The translations under genes and the position numbers were made by a program. A stretch of 64,000 nucleotides of DNA from Paraburkholderia sartisoli (GTDB lineage Bacteria; Pseudomonadota; Gammaproteobacteria; Burkholderiales; Burkholderiaceae), in the NCBI RefSeq assembly GCF_900107685.1, contig NZ_FNRQ01000002.1:1-64000 (forward strand), written 5' to 3'. Below, one piece after another: positions 47,763-57,829 of this stretch. The notes beneath the pieces are model-generated. The model saw nothing but the letters and a program-made list of their open reading frames with translations. It was not told the DNA's origin and made no database searches. Every line of letters starts with the position of its first letter. Positions within the stretch are counted from its first letter, which is position 1.

Positions 47763-48401
47763 TTATAGTTCAGCGAGGATCGTCGACGAGGCAGACACCT
47801 TCTCGCCAATCGACACGCGCGGACGGCTGCCCACCGGCAGATACACGTCGACACGCGAACCGAAACGGATGAAGCCATAGCGCTGGCCGCGCGTGAGCGG
47901 TTCGCCCGCGCGCACGTAGCAAAGAATCCGGCGTGCGATCAGGCCCGCGATCTGCACCGACGTGACCGTCTGGCCACTCGCCGTTTCGATCACCAGCGCG
48001 TTGCGCTCGTTCTCGAGCGAGGCTTTGTCGACTGCGGCGTTCAGGTAGGCACCCGGAAAATATTCGACCTTCGAAATCGCGCCATCCACCGGCGAGCGTT
48101 GCGAGTGGACATTGAACACATTCATGAACACGCTGATCTTCAGCGCTTCGCGGTTGGCGTACGGATCACGCGCCGTTTCGACGGCGACGATGCGACCGTC
48201 GGCGGGACACAGCACGGCGTTGGCCTGGGTGGGAATCGGGCGAGCCGGATCGCGGAAGAACTGGACGATGAAAATCAGGATCAGCCAGAACGGCCATGCA
48301 AAGCCAAACCCCGCGATGGCATGGATCAACAACGCAACGACGGCCGCGATGGCGATGAACGGCCAGCCTTCGCGCGCGATGATCGGATGAGGGTAATTCA
48401 T
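47763..48401 (-). CDS. psd: Phosphatidylserine decarboxylase
   Basis: The 212-residue protein is of the short (PSD-A) class. Two N-terminal membrane helices are followed by the decarboxylase domain with the His in [16 protein letters not shown]. The self-cleavage site FGSR lies near the C-terminus, where the Ser becomes the pyruvoyl cofactor. It converts phosphatidylserine to phosphatidylethanolamine at the inner membrane. ATG 48401 ([15 protein letters not shown]) fits the family. First gene of the psd-pssA pair, just below the ilvC terminator. Confidence 0.94.
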   Translation of the reverse strand: MNYPHPIIAREGWPFIAIAAVVALLIHAIAGFGFAWPFWLILIFIVQFFRDPARPIPTQANAVLCPADGRIVAVETARDPYANREALKISVFMNVFNVHSQRSPVDGAISKVEYFPGAYLNAAVDKASLENERNALVIETASGQTVTSVQIAGLIARRILCYVRAGEPLTRGQRYGFIRFGSRVDVYLPVGSRPRVSIGEKVSASSTILAEL

Positions 48402-48436
48402 GAGTGGCTTCAGTATTTTTGTAAAACCGTAGGATA

Positions 48437-48474
48437 GCAAAAGCCGCCCAGGGTTCATCACACCTGGGCGGCTT
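48437..48474 (-). terminator. Rho-independent terminator after ilvC
   Basis: A perfect 12-bp stem (48441-48452 with 48463-48474) is followed on the minus strand by TTTTGC. It separates the ilv operon from psd-pssA. Confidence 0.88.
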
Positions 48475-48541
48475 TTGGGAACATCCGGCAGTGCGTTCGC
48501 GATTGCTGCGAACGCACAAACCGGACGAATGCAGCACCGGC

Positions 48542-50162
<1,621 letters not shown>

Positions 50163-50277
50163 GTTTCGCTTCTTCCAGATGTCGATGTATCGATGTATGC
50201 GGGCCGCTTCGTGCCGCTTCGTCTGCTGTCGCCTTTCGTGAAGGCGTGCGCGACGAAGCCAGCGTCAGAAACGGTCG

Positions 50278-52041
50278 TTATAGATCTTCCGAACCCATGA
50301 GCATCTCCGTGATGCCCTTGCCGGCCTGAACCATCGGCCAGACGTTTTCGGTCGGATCGGTCTGGAAATCGAGAAACACCGTGCGATCTTTCAGGCGCAG
50401 CGCTTCCTTCAGCGCCGGTTCGACATCCGCGGTCTTTTCGATGCGCATGCCGACGTGCCCGTACGCTTCGGCGAGCTTCACGAAGTCGGGCAGCGCATCC
50501 ATGTACGAATGCGAATAGCGCTTGCTGTATTCGATCTGCTGCCACTGGCGCACCATGCCCAGATAGCGGTTGTTCAGCGAAATGATCTTCACCGGCGTGT
50601 TGTACTGCTTGCAGGTGGACAGTTCCTGGATGCACATCTGGATCGAGCCTTCGCCCGTGATACAGAGCACGTCGTCGTCCGGATGCGCCATCTTCACGCC
50701 CATCGCCGCCGGCAGGCCGAAGCCCATCGTGCCGAGGCCACCGGAATTGATCCAGCGGCGCGGCTTGTTGAAGCGATAGAACTGCGCCGCCCACATCTGG
50801 TGCTGGCCGACGTCGGAACACACGAAGGCATTGCCGTCGGTCAGCTCCCACGCCTTTTCCACCACGTACTGCGGCTTGATGATCTCGCTCTTGCGGTCGA
50901 ACTTCAGGCAATCCTTCGCGCGCCAGGCCTCGATGTCCTTCCACCAGTCGGCGAGCGCCGCGGTGTCGGGGCCGTGCTCGGCCGTCTGCAGCTGCTCGAT
51001 CAATTCCTTCAGCACTTCCTTCACGTCGCCGACGATCGGAATGTCGACCTTGACGCGCTTGGAGATGGAAGAAGGATCAATGTCGATATGGATGATCTTG
51101 CGCGGCCGCGACGCGAAGTGCGCCGGATCGCCGATCACACGGTCGTCGAAGCGCGCGCCGATCGCGATCAGCACGTCGCAGTGCTGCATCGCCATATTGG
51201 CTTCGTACGTGCCGTGCATGCCGAGCATGCCGACGAATTTCCTGTCGCTCGCGCGATAGCCGCCCAGCCCCATCAGCGTGTTCGTGACCGGGTAACCGAG
51301 CAGATCGGCGAACTGGTTCAGCTCGCGCGACGCATCCGCGAGAATGATGCCGCCGCCGGTGTAGATATACGGGCGCTTCGCGGACAGCAGCAGGGCGACC
51401 GCCTTGCGGATCTGGCCGGAGTGGCCTTTCGTGACCGGGTTATACGAGCGCAGCGAGACGGTCTTGAGCGGCTCGTACTGGCAGGGCATCTTCGACACGT
51501 CTTTCGGAATGTCGATCAGCACCGGGCCGGGCCGGCCGGTACGGGCGATAAAGAACGCTTTCTTGACGGTGGCGGCGAGGTCGCGCACGTCCTTCACGAG
51601 GAAGTTGTGCTTCACGCACGGACGCGTGATGCCGACCGTATCGCACTCCTGGAACGCATCCTGGCCGATCGCGGCGGTCGGAACCTGCCCGCTGATCACG
51701 ACCATCGGAATCGAATCCATGTAGGCGGTGGCGATGCCCGTCACCGCATTGGTGACGCCGGGGCCAGAGGTCACGAGACAGACGCCGACCTTGCCGGTCG
51801 AGCGCGCGTAGGCGTCGGCGGCGTGAACCGCGGCCTGCTCGTGGCGCACGAGAACGTGCTGGAACTTGTCCTGCTTGTACAGCTCGTCGTAGATGTAGAG
51901 TACCGAGCCGCCGGGATAGCCCCAGATGAATTCGACGTCTTCGTCGGCCAGTGCCTTCATGAGCACGGTGGCGCCGATAGAGTCAGCTTCGTGAGGGGGA
52001 GTCGTATCCGACGTGGAGAATTCCGCGCTGGGCATATTCAT
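50278..52041 (-). CDS. ilvI: Acetolactate synthase large (catalytic) subunit
   Basis: The 587-residue thiamine-diphosphate enzyme makes 2-acetolactate or 2-aceto-2-hydroxybutyrate. The order is ThDP Pyr domain with the catalytic Glu in VLVRHEQAAVHAADAYAR, the central FAD-binding domain, then the ThDP PP domain with GEGSIQMCIQELST to LNNRYLGMV. ATG 52041 is preceded by AGGTGA; an alternative ATG at 52035 gives a protein two residues shorter. First gene of ilvI-ilvH-ilvC. Confidence 0.97.
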   Translation of the reverse strand: MNMPSAEFSTSDTTPPHEADSIGATVLMKALADEDVEFIWGYPGGSVLYIYDELYKQDKFQHVLVRHEQAAVHAADAYARSTGKVGVCLVTSGPGVTNAVTGIATAYMDSIPMVVISGQVPTAAIGQDAFQECDTVGITRPCVKHNFLVKDVRDLAATVKKAFFIARTGRPGPVLIDIPKDVSKMPCQYEPLKTVSLRSYNPVTKGHSGQIRKAVALLLSAKRPYIYTGGGIILADASRELNQFADLLGYPVTNTLMGLGGYRASDRKFVGMLGMHGTYEANMAMQHCDVLIAIGARFDDRVIGDPAHFASRPRKIIHIDIDPSSISKRVKVDIPIVGDVKEVLKELIEQLQTAEHGPDTAALADWWKDIEAWRAKDCLKFDRKSEIIKPQYVVEKAWELTDGNAFVCSDVGQHQMWAAQFYRFNKPRRWINSGGLGTMGFGLPAAMGVKMAHPDDDVLCITGEGSIQMCIQELSTCKQYNTPVKIISLNNRYLGMVRQWQQIEYSKRYSHSYMDALPDFVKLAEAYGHVGMRIEKTADVEPALKEALRLKDRTVFLDFQTDPTENVWPMVQAGKGITEMLMGSEDL

Positions 52042-52391
52042 TGTTCACCTTTCGAATTTTCGGCAAAAAATTGATCGGGTGCTCTCTGCCGGGCTTGTGG
52101 CTCGGGTTCAAGCGGCGCGTCCAGTTTGACAGGTGAGCTTCTTGGGCCACACCTCAAATGAGACAGGTCACTTATGTTGCGAACCGTTGACGATATCTGC
52201 TGTCGCGATATTGGTCAAGCAGATATTTCCGCGGCGCGGCATGTTCCGGGGGGCGGACAGGCACGTTTTACCGTGGCGAGGCGCCGGCGCCCTCTTTTCC
52301 CTGGCGCGGGCAAAAGTTTGTTAGCATCCGCGGGTTTTACGACATTTTTCGATCGATTACGCGCACGCCGGCTGCGCCGACCCCCAAACGG
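52042..52391. other. Divergent intergenic region between ilvI and the sigma-factor gene
   Basis: This 350-base region holds the ilvI promoter (52190-52218). Between 52120 and 52190 there is a lower-GC block with imperfect direct repeats (gacaggtgagctt and gacaggtcactt) and an inverted pair (tttgacaggtg with cacctcaaa). It reads like the end of an insertion sequence, perhaps IS21-like, although no transposase remains. I found no branched-chain-rich leader peptide ahead of ilvI. The promoter of the sigma-factor operon is not evident. Confidence 0.4.
52190..52218 (-). promoter_or_regulatory. Probable sigma-70 promoter of ilvI
   Basis: The minus strand has TTGACC (52213-52218), a 17-base spacer and TATCGT (52190-52195). 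This gives an untranslated leader of about 140 bases before ilvI. Confidence 0.6.
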
Positions 52392-52955
52392 ATGGCATCA
52401 GACAAGGAACTCGCCGATTTTCTGGCGGGCGTCGAGAGGCGCGCATTCAAGCAGACGGTCTACGCCGTGCGGGATGATGACGCCGCACTCGACATCGTGC
52501 AGGACGCGATGATCAAGCTCGCCGAAAAATACGGCGACCGTCCTTCGGCCGAACTCCCGCTTTTGTTTCAGCGTATTCTCCAGAATACGATGCACGACCA
52601 CTTTCGCCGGCAGAAAGTACGGAATACGTGGGTCAGCCTGTTCTCGTCGCTCGGCGGCGCCGACGACGAGGATTTCGACCTGCTGGAAACGTTCGAAGCC
52701 CAGGAAGGATCGGCGGCAGCGGAAAGCAGCGAACAGCGCCTCGCACGCGAACAGGTCCTGCAACTGATAGACGAAGAAATCCAGAAACTGCCTGCACGTC
52801 AACGGGAGGCCTTTCTCATGCGTTACTGGGAAGATATGGATGTTGCTGAGACCGCCGCCGCCATGGGCTGCTCGGAAGGCAGTGTGAAAACGCACTGCTC
52901 GCGGGCCACCCACACGCTGGCGCACGCGCTCAGGGCCAAAGGAATCACGCTATGA
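52392..52955 (+). CDS. ECF-type RNA polymerase sigma factor
   Basis: The 187-residue protein has sigma-70 region 2 (about 10-75: VRDDDAALDIVQDAMIKLAEKY, LFQRILQNTMHDHFRRQ) and region 4 (about 125-180: LPARQREAFLMRYWEDMDVAETAAAM, GCSEGSVKTHCSRATHTL). A 50-residue acidic linker lies between them. It directs RNA polymerase to a dedicated regulon, probably for envelope or surface stress. Its stop overlaps the start of the DUF3619 gene (ATGA), the arrangement expected of a sigma factor with a co-translated antagonist. Confidence 0.93.
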   Translation: MASDKELADFLAGVERRAFKQTVYAVRDDDAALDIVQDAMIKLAEKYGDRPSAELPLLFQRILQNTMHDHFRRQKVRNTWVSLFSSLGGADDEDFDLLETFEAQEGSAAAESSEQRLAREQVLQLIDEEIQKLPARQREAFLMRYWEDMDVAETAAAMGCSEGSVKTHCSRATHTLAHALRAKGITL

Positions 52956-53380
52956 GCTCCGCTCCCGATACGAAAGAACTCGAGTTTGCGCGGCAGCTGC
53001 GTCGTGTACTCGACGAAAATACTGCCGCTCTCCCGTCTGCCACCGTCGAACGGCTCGCCGCGGCGCGCCGGGCCGCGCTCGCCCGCAAGAAAGCCGAACC
53101 GGTGCCGGTGTTCGCACCGGCTTTCGCCGGCATGGTGGCTCACGCCCCGTCGCCGGATCGCAACGCCGCCGGCAAGCCGCGCCGCTCGCCGCTGCGCCGT
53201 TTCGCGCTCGCGTGGCCGCTCGCCGCGCTGGTCGTGAGCCTCGTGGCGATTGCCTACTGGGAAGACCAGCAGCGCACCGCCGAACTCGCCGATATCGACG
53301 CCGCCATGCTGAGCGACGACCTGCCGCTCAACGCGTACCTGGATCACGGGTTCAACGCGTATCTGTCGCGCGCGCGCTGA
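52952..53380 (+). CDS. DUF3619 membrane protein, candidate anti-sigma factor
   Basis: The 142-residue single-pass protein has a charged, helical N-terminal cytoplasmic part (about 1-83; ELEFARQLRRVLDENTAAL), a membrane helix at about 84-103, and a short acidic periplasmic tail. This is the DUF3619 family, whose function is not established to my knowledge. Topology, size and ATGA coupling to an ECF sigma gene match those of membrane anti-sigma factors. No zinc-binding HxxxCxxC motif is present, so it is not a ZAS-type anti-sigma domain. Confidence 0.85.
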   Translation: MSSAPDTKELEFARQLRRVLDENTAALPSATVERLAAARRAALARKKAEPVPVFAPAFAGMVAHAPSPDRNAAGKPRRSPLRRFALAWPLAALVVSLVAIAYWEDQQRTAELADIDAAMLSDDLPLNAYLDHGFNAYLSRAR

Positions 53381-53395
53381 ACGGGGGCCGCTCGG

Positions 53396-54157
53396 GTGAG
53401 TTACAAGCGCGGCCTCGCCGTTGTCTCCGGATGCGTGATCGCGGCTTTGGTGTCGTTCGCCGCAACCTGGCCACGTTTCAATCCAAAGCCTGTTTCCCCT
53501 TCGGCGCCCGTCGCCGGTGCGCCGGCCTCGTCGTCCGCGCCTTCGCTGGGGGTCGACCTGCAGGGGATCGCCAGCAAGAACCCGCTTTCGTGGTCCCGGC
53601 TCACCGAAGCGGAGCACGTCGCGCTCGCGCCGTTCGCCAGCCAGTGGGACACCTTCAGCGATGCGCGCAAGCGTAAATGGATCAAGATCGCGTCGCGGTA
53701 CGCGAAAATGTCGCCCGAGGCGCAAAAGCGCCTCCACGACCAGATGACCGAATGGACCCGCATCACGCCCGAGCAGCGGCGTGTCGCGCGGGAGAACTAT
53801 CAGGCGTCGAAGGAGCTGCCGCGCGAGGCGCGCCGCAATGCCTGGAAGGCCTACCAGCAACTGCCGGAAGAACAGAAGGAGCGGCTTGCCGCGAGCGAGC
53901 ACAGGCGCCGGCCGACCGTCGTCAGCGCGCCGCCGACCGGCAAATCCGAGGTCAAGGACATCGACCGGCTGGTGAACGCGCGCGGCGCGAGCGCCGTCAA
54001 GCCGGCATTGCCGGCATCGGCCGCGTCGGCCGCGGGCGTGCCGGTGCCCGCGTCCCCCGCCCTTCCGCCGGGCACGACGCCGGCCGGCAGCTTCGTTCCC
54101 GCGACGCCGCAACCGGTTTCGCCCGCCGAAGCGCCGTCGATCTTCAACGGCTCCTGA
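53396..54157 (+). CDS. DUF3106 protein, exported or membrane-anchored
   Basis: The 253-residue protein starts at GTG 53396 with a signal-anchor helix (8-25). Residues about 60-165 hold DUF3106, a helical region of repeated motifs such as LTEAEHVALAPF, MSPEAQKRLHDQM, ITPEQRRVARENYQ and LPEEQKERL. These recall the LTxxQ motifs of CpxP/Spy-type periplasmic stress proteins. The C-terminus is Ala/Pro-rich. It lies 15 bases after DUF3619 and may act as the periplasmic sensor of the sigma-factor module (inference). Confidence 0.85.
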   Translation: MSYKRGLAVVSGCVIAALVSFAATWPRFNPKPVSPSAPVAGAPASSSAPSLGVDLQGIASKNPLSWSRLTEAEHVALAPFASQWDTFSDARKRKWIKIASRYAKMSPEAQKRLHDQMTEWTRITPEQRRVARENYQASKELPREARRNAWKAYQQLPEEQKERLAASEHRRRPTVVSAPPTGKSEVKDIDRLVNARGASAVKPALPASAASAAGVPVPASPALPPGTTPAGSFVPATPQPVSPAEAPSIFNGS

Positions 54158-54182
54158 GCCCTCTTTTCGCGTCCCACGATCC

Positions 54183-54704
54183 GTGTCCAGCCCGTCCACC
54201 ACCGCCGACCTGACGCCCGATCGCCCGACGCCCGCGCCGACCGTGCGCCGCCGCCTCGCGACGATGCTCTACGAAGGCGTGATCCTGTTCGGCATCGTGT
54301 TCATCGCAGGCTACCTGTTCAGCACGCTGACGCAGCAACGCAACGGCCTCACGCATCACAACCTGCTCGCCGCCTGGGTGGGTTTCGTGGTCGGTGCGTA
54401 TTTCGTCTGGTTCTGGACGCATGGCGGCCAGACGCTGCCGATGAAAACCTGGCGCCTGCGCCTCGTCGGCGCCGACGGTGCGCCCGTGTCGGCGCCGCGC
54501 GCGATCGTGCGCTACGTGCTCGCGTGGCTGTGGTTCCTGCCGCCGCTCGCGCTGCATCCGCTCGTGGGTCTCGCCGTGCCGCAGACGCTCATCGTCGCGG
54601 CCATCTGGTTCGTGCTTTGGGCCGCCACCGGTCGTTTCGGCGCGAGCCGCCAGTTCCTGCACGACCGGCTCGCCGGCACGCGAATCGTCGAGCTCGCGCG
54701 TTAA
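54183..54704 (+). CDS. RDD-family membrane protein
   Basis: The 173-residue protein starts at GTG 54183, 25 bases after the DUF3106 gene. It has about three membrane helices and the RDD family outline (RRRLATMLYEGVILFGIVF at the start; GGQTLPMKTWRLRLV; LHDRLAGTRIV at the end). RDD proteins are of varied or unknown role, including transport of osmolytes or ions. Last gene of the sigma-factor operon, ending 34 bases from the convergent ABC permease gene. Confidence 0.87.
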   Translation: MSSPSTTADLTPDRPTPAPTVRRRLATMLYEGVILFGIVFIAGYLFSTLTQQRNGLTHHNLLAAWVGFVVGAYFVWFWTHGGQTLPMKTWRLRLVGADGAPVSAPRAIVRYVLAWLWFLPPLALHPLVGLAVPQTLIVAAIWFVLWAATGRFGASRQFLHDRLAGTRIVELAR

Positions 54705-54738
54705 GCACGCACCTCGCGCGTTCGCTTCAGGCCACCTC

Positions 54739-56085
54739 TCAACGCTTCTCCGCCCCGCTCCCTGACGATTGCGCCGGCCGCTGCGGCGGCTTCGCCGTCA
54801 CGCCCTTGCGGCCGCCCAGGCGCGCGAGCATCGTCTGCGGATTCATGCGCGTCTGCTGCAGGAACACGGCGACCACGATGATCAGTCCTTTCATCACGAG
54901 CTGCGTGTTGCTGTCGATGTTGTTGAGCAGCAGGATGTTGCCGAGAAAGCCGAAGATCAGCACGCCGGCTACCGTTCCCGCAATCCGTCCCACGCCGCCC
55001 ATCAGGCTCGTGCCGCCGATCACCACCGCGGCGATCGCGTCGAGTTCCCAGCCGACGCCCGCGTCCGCCTTGCCCTGCCGGTATTGCGCCGCGTACAGCA
55101 CGCCGACGAGCGCCGACAGCATCCCGGAGATCGCATACGCGGCGATCTTGTTGCGGTCGACCTTGAGGCCGGAAATGCGCGCGCATTTCTCGTTGCCGCC
55201 GATCGCGTACAGGTACTTGCCGAACACGGTCCGGTTCAGCACGAAATCCGCGATCAGCGCGATCACGACGAAAAAGAGCGCGGGCACCGGCACCACGCCG
55301 AACAGCACCGCGCGCAGCAGTTCGATGTCCGTGGTCGCATTGCTGCCGCTGTAGATCGAATAGACGGCCGTATCCTGCCCCGCCACGAGGCGCGCCACGC
55401 CCATCACGCCGACCATCGCGGCGAGCGTGACGATGAATGGCTGCATCCGGCCGCGCGTGATGATCCAGCCGTTCAGGGCGCCGATTGCGAGGCCCGCGAG
55501 CGGCACCATCCACAGGACCGTCCACAGCGAAACCTTGATCGGCAACTGGTGCCACGCATACGCACACGCGCAGAGCGCGCAGGCGAGCGCCACCGCCATG
55601 CGCAGGCCGTGGCGCCGCCGTGCGTGGACACCCGCGCCCCGCATATGCACCCGCGTACGCCGGGCCAGCAAGCCGCCCACGCCGCAGACGATGATGAAGA
55701 TGCTCGCCGCGTCGAGCCCGAGCGCGGTCCACGACGCGGTGTTCGAGCCCGGCGTCGTCAGCAGGATCGCGGTCAGCACGCTGCCGAAGCCCATCACCGA
55801 GCCGACCGACAGGTCGATCCCGGCGGTGATGATCACGAGCGTCATGCCGACCGACATCACGCCGACGTTCGCGACCTGACGGAACACGTCCGAGAAATTC
55901 GCCGCCGACAGAAAGATGTTGCTGCCGTCCGCGGCATGCGGCGAGGTCAGCGCGCCGAGCGCGATCAGCACGATCAGCCCCAGGTAGTATTTGACGTTCG
56001 TCAGCCACGCCCGCAGGCGTCGCTGCCGCGAGTCGGGGAGCACATCGGGGGCCCGGGTCTGGGCCGGTTCATTCGCTTTCAGCAT
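54739..56085 (-). CDS. Sugar ABC transporter permease (RbsC/XylH type)
   Basis: The 448-residue permease of the ribose/xylose/galactose group has the conserved segments VGMTLVIITAGIDLSVGSVMGF, LAIGALNGWIITRGRMQPFIVTLA and AIAAVVIGGTSLMGGVG. It is about 100 residues longer than RbsC. The extra part lies at about residues 105-190 and contains an Arg/His-rich loop (ARRTRVHMRGAGVHARRRHG) between added hydrophobic segments, as in the longer XylH. It is last in the operon SBP-ATPase-permease. The C-terminal tail is Pro/Arg-rich. Confidence 0.93.
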   Translation of the reverse strand: MLKANEPAQTRAPDVLPDSRQRRLRAWLTNVKYYLGLIVLIALGALTSPHAADGSNIFLSAANFSDVFRQVANVGVMSVGMTLVIITAGIDLSVGSVMGFGSVLTAILLTTPGSNTASWTALGLDAASIFIIVCGVGGLLARRTRVHMRGAGVHARRRHGLRMAVALACALCACAYAWHQLPIKVSLWTVLWMVPLAGLAIGALNGWIITRGRMQPFIVTLAAMVGVMGVARLVAGQDTAVYSIYSGSNATTDIELLRAVLFGVVPVPALFFVVIALIADFVLNRTVFGKYLYAIGGNEKCARISGLKVDRNKIAAYAISGMLSALVGVLYAAQYRQGKADAGVGWELDAIAAVVIGGTSLMGGVGRIAGTVAGVLIFGFLGNILLLNNIDSNTQLVMKGLIIVVAVFLQQTRMNPQTMLARLGGRKGVTAKPPQRPAQSSGSGAEKR

Positions 56086-56105
56086 GTTCTCTGTCTCCGG
56101 GTCGA

Positions 56106-57689
56106 TCAGGGCGAAGCCAGCTTCACGAGCTGTCCGGCGGAAAACGCCGCACGCTCCAGCACGCCGGCAGCGCGCCCTTCACACAGCACGAGAATGCGGT
56201 CGCACATCAGCATCAGCTCGTCGATCTCCGAGCTCGCGACGACGACCGTCAGGCCGGCGCGCGCCGCCTGCAGGATCTGGCTGTAGATTTCGGATTTGGC
56301 GGCCACGTCGACGCCGCGCGTGGGTTCGTCGAGCAGCAGGATGTCGGGCTGCGTCATCAGCCATTTGCCGATGATGAGCTTCTGCTGGTTGCCGCCCGAA
56401 AGCGTCGTGACGGTCTGCGCGACGCCGCCGCATTTCACGTTCGACGACTTCGCCTGCGCCGTCACGCGCCGCGCGATCGCGCGGCGCCGGTAGAACGGAA
56501 AGCCTTCGACGCGCGCGAGGCTCGGCAGCACGAAATTCGCTTCCACCGAATCCTCGAGCAGCAGGCCGTCCGTCTTGCGGTCCTCGGTGACGAACGCGAC
56601 GCCGGCTTCGACCGCCGCCGCGGGCGTCGTGAACGCACGCCGCGCCGGGCCGATTTCGATGGCGCCTTCCACGCGATACGACGACACGCCGAAGAGCGTT
56701 TCCAGGATCTCGGTCTTGCCCGCGCCGAGCAGCCCCGACAGACCGAACACCTCGCCATGCCGCACCTCGAACGACACACGATCGACAACCGGGCGATGCT
56801 CGCCGTGCAGCGTCAGGTCGCGCACGGTGATCATCGTATCGGCGGCGCCGCGCAGTTCGCCCGCCTCGCGATGCGGCGCGACGAAGTTCTTGCCGATCAT
56901 CATCGAGACGAGCTGTTCGGCGGATTCGACGCGGCCGATCGGCAGCGTCGCGATATGGCGGCCGTCGCGCAGCACGGTGACGCGATCGGCCAGATCGAAG
57001 ACTTCCTGCAGGCGATGGCTGATCAGCACGATGCCCATGCCGCGCTCGCGCAACTCGCGCACGAGGCCGGACAGCGCCTGCGTTTCGGTGTCGGAGAGCG
57101 CGGACGTCGGCTCGTCCATGATCAGCACGCGCGCGTCGGCGAGCAGCGCCTTCGCGATTTCGATCAGCTGTTTTTCGCCGATGCGCAGCGGCCCGACGAG
57201 CGCATCAGGCGCCGGCCTGAAACCGAGTTGCGCCAGCACCTCGCGCGCCTTCGCGCGCATCGCGGCATGGTTGGGAAAGCCGAAGCGCGTGGTGATTTCC
57301 TTGCCGAGAAAAAGGTTGTCGACCACGGAAAGACTGTCGACCAGGTTCAGTTCCTGATGAATGATCGCGATGCCGGCGTCCATCGCGTCGGCGCTGGTTC
57401 TGAACGCGACGGGCGCGCCCGCGACGGCGATCGTGCCCGCGTCCGGCAGGTACAGGCCGCCGAGAATCTTCATCAGGCTCGACTTGCCCGCGCCGTTTTC
57501 GCCGACGAGCGCGTGGACTTCGCCCGCCGCGATATCGAAGTCGACGTCGGTGAGCGCCGCGCTGCCGCTAAACGCGATCGAAATGCGCGATGCGGCGACG
57601 AGCGGCGCTGCGGCGCCTTCGTGTGAAAGGGGCGGCGTGGAGCGTTGCGCTTCGCGCGGGGTGTGACTGCCTGCTGCGTGTTGCATCAT
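56106..57689 (-). CDS. Sugar ABC transporter ATP-binding protein (RbsA/MglA type)
   Basis: The 527-residue tandem ATPase has a first domain with Walker A GENGAGKSS (63-71) and Walker B VLIMDEPTSALS. The second domain has a degenerate P-loop (GLLGAGKTE), the signature LSGGNQQKLIIGKWL and LLLDEPTRGVDVAAK. This asymmetric double-domain layout is typical of monosaccharide importers. It starts with tandem ATGs; a 9-base repeat (ttcagtcgg) lies just upstream. Transported sugar unknown. Confidence 0.94.
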   Translation of the reverse strand: MMQHAAGSHTPREAQRSTPPLSHEGAAAPLVAASRISIAFSGSAALTDVDFDIAAGEVHALVGENGAGKSSLMKILGGLYLPDAGTIAVAGAPVAFRTSADAMDAGIAIIHQELNLVDSLSVVDNLFLGKEITTRFGFPNHAAMRAKAREVLAQLGFRPAPDALVGPLRIGEKQLIEIAKALLADARVLIMDEPTSALSDTETQALSGLVRELRERGMGIVLISHRLQEVFDLADRVTVLRDGRHIATLPIGRVESAEQLVSMMIGKNFVAPHREAGELRGAADTMITVRDLTLHGEHRPVVDRVSFEVRHGEVFGLSGLLGAGKTEILETLFGVSSYRVEGAIEIGPARRAFTTPAAAVEAGVAFVTEDRKTDGLLLEDSVEANFVLPSLARVEGFPFYRRRAIARRVTAQAKSSNVKCGGVAQTVTTLSGGNQQKLIIGKWLMTQPDILLLDEPTRGVDVAAKSEIYSQILQAARAGLTVVVASSEIDELMLMCDRILVLCEGRAAGVLERAAFSAGQLVKLASP

Positions 57690-57829
57690 GAAAGCCGTTC
57701 GCCTCGTCGGTTCAGTCGGTTCAGTCGGATCGGCGTTGCGAAGCGTGCGCGCCGCGGCCGTCCCGTCATGCGACGGGCGCGGCGCGCACGGCTTGTGCCT
57801 GTTGCGGCTGCATCAACCCTGCATCAACC

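Noticed and set aside
52042..52183. A branched-chain attenuator peptide before ilvI
   Set aside because: No small frame in the leader is rich in Leu, Ile or Val codons.
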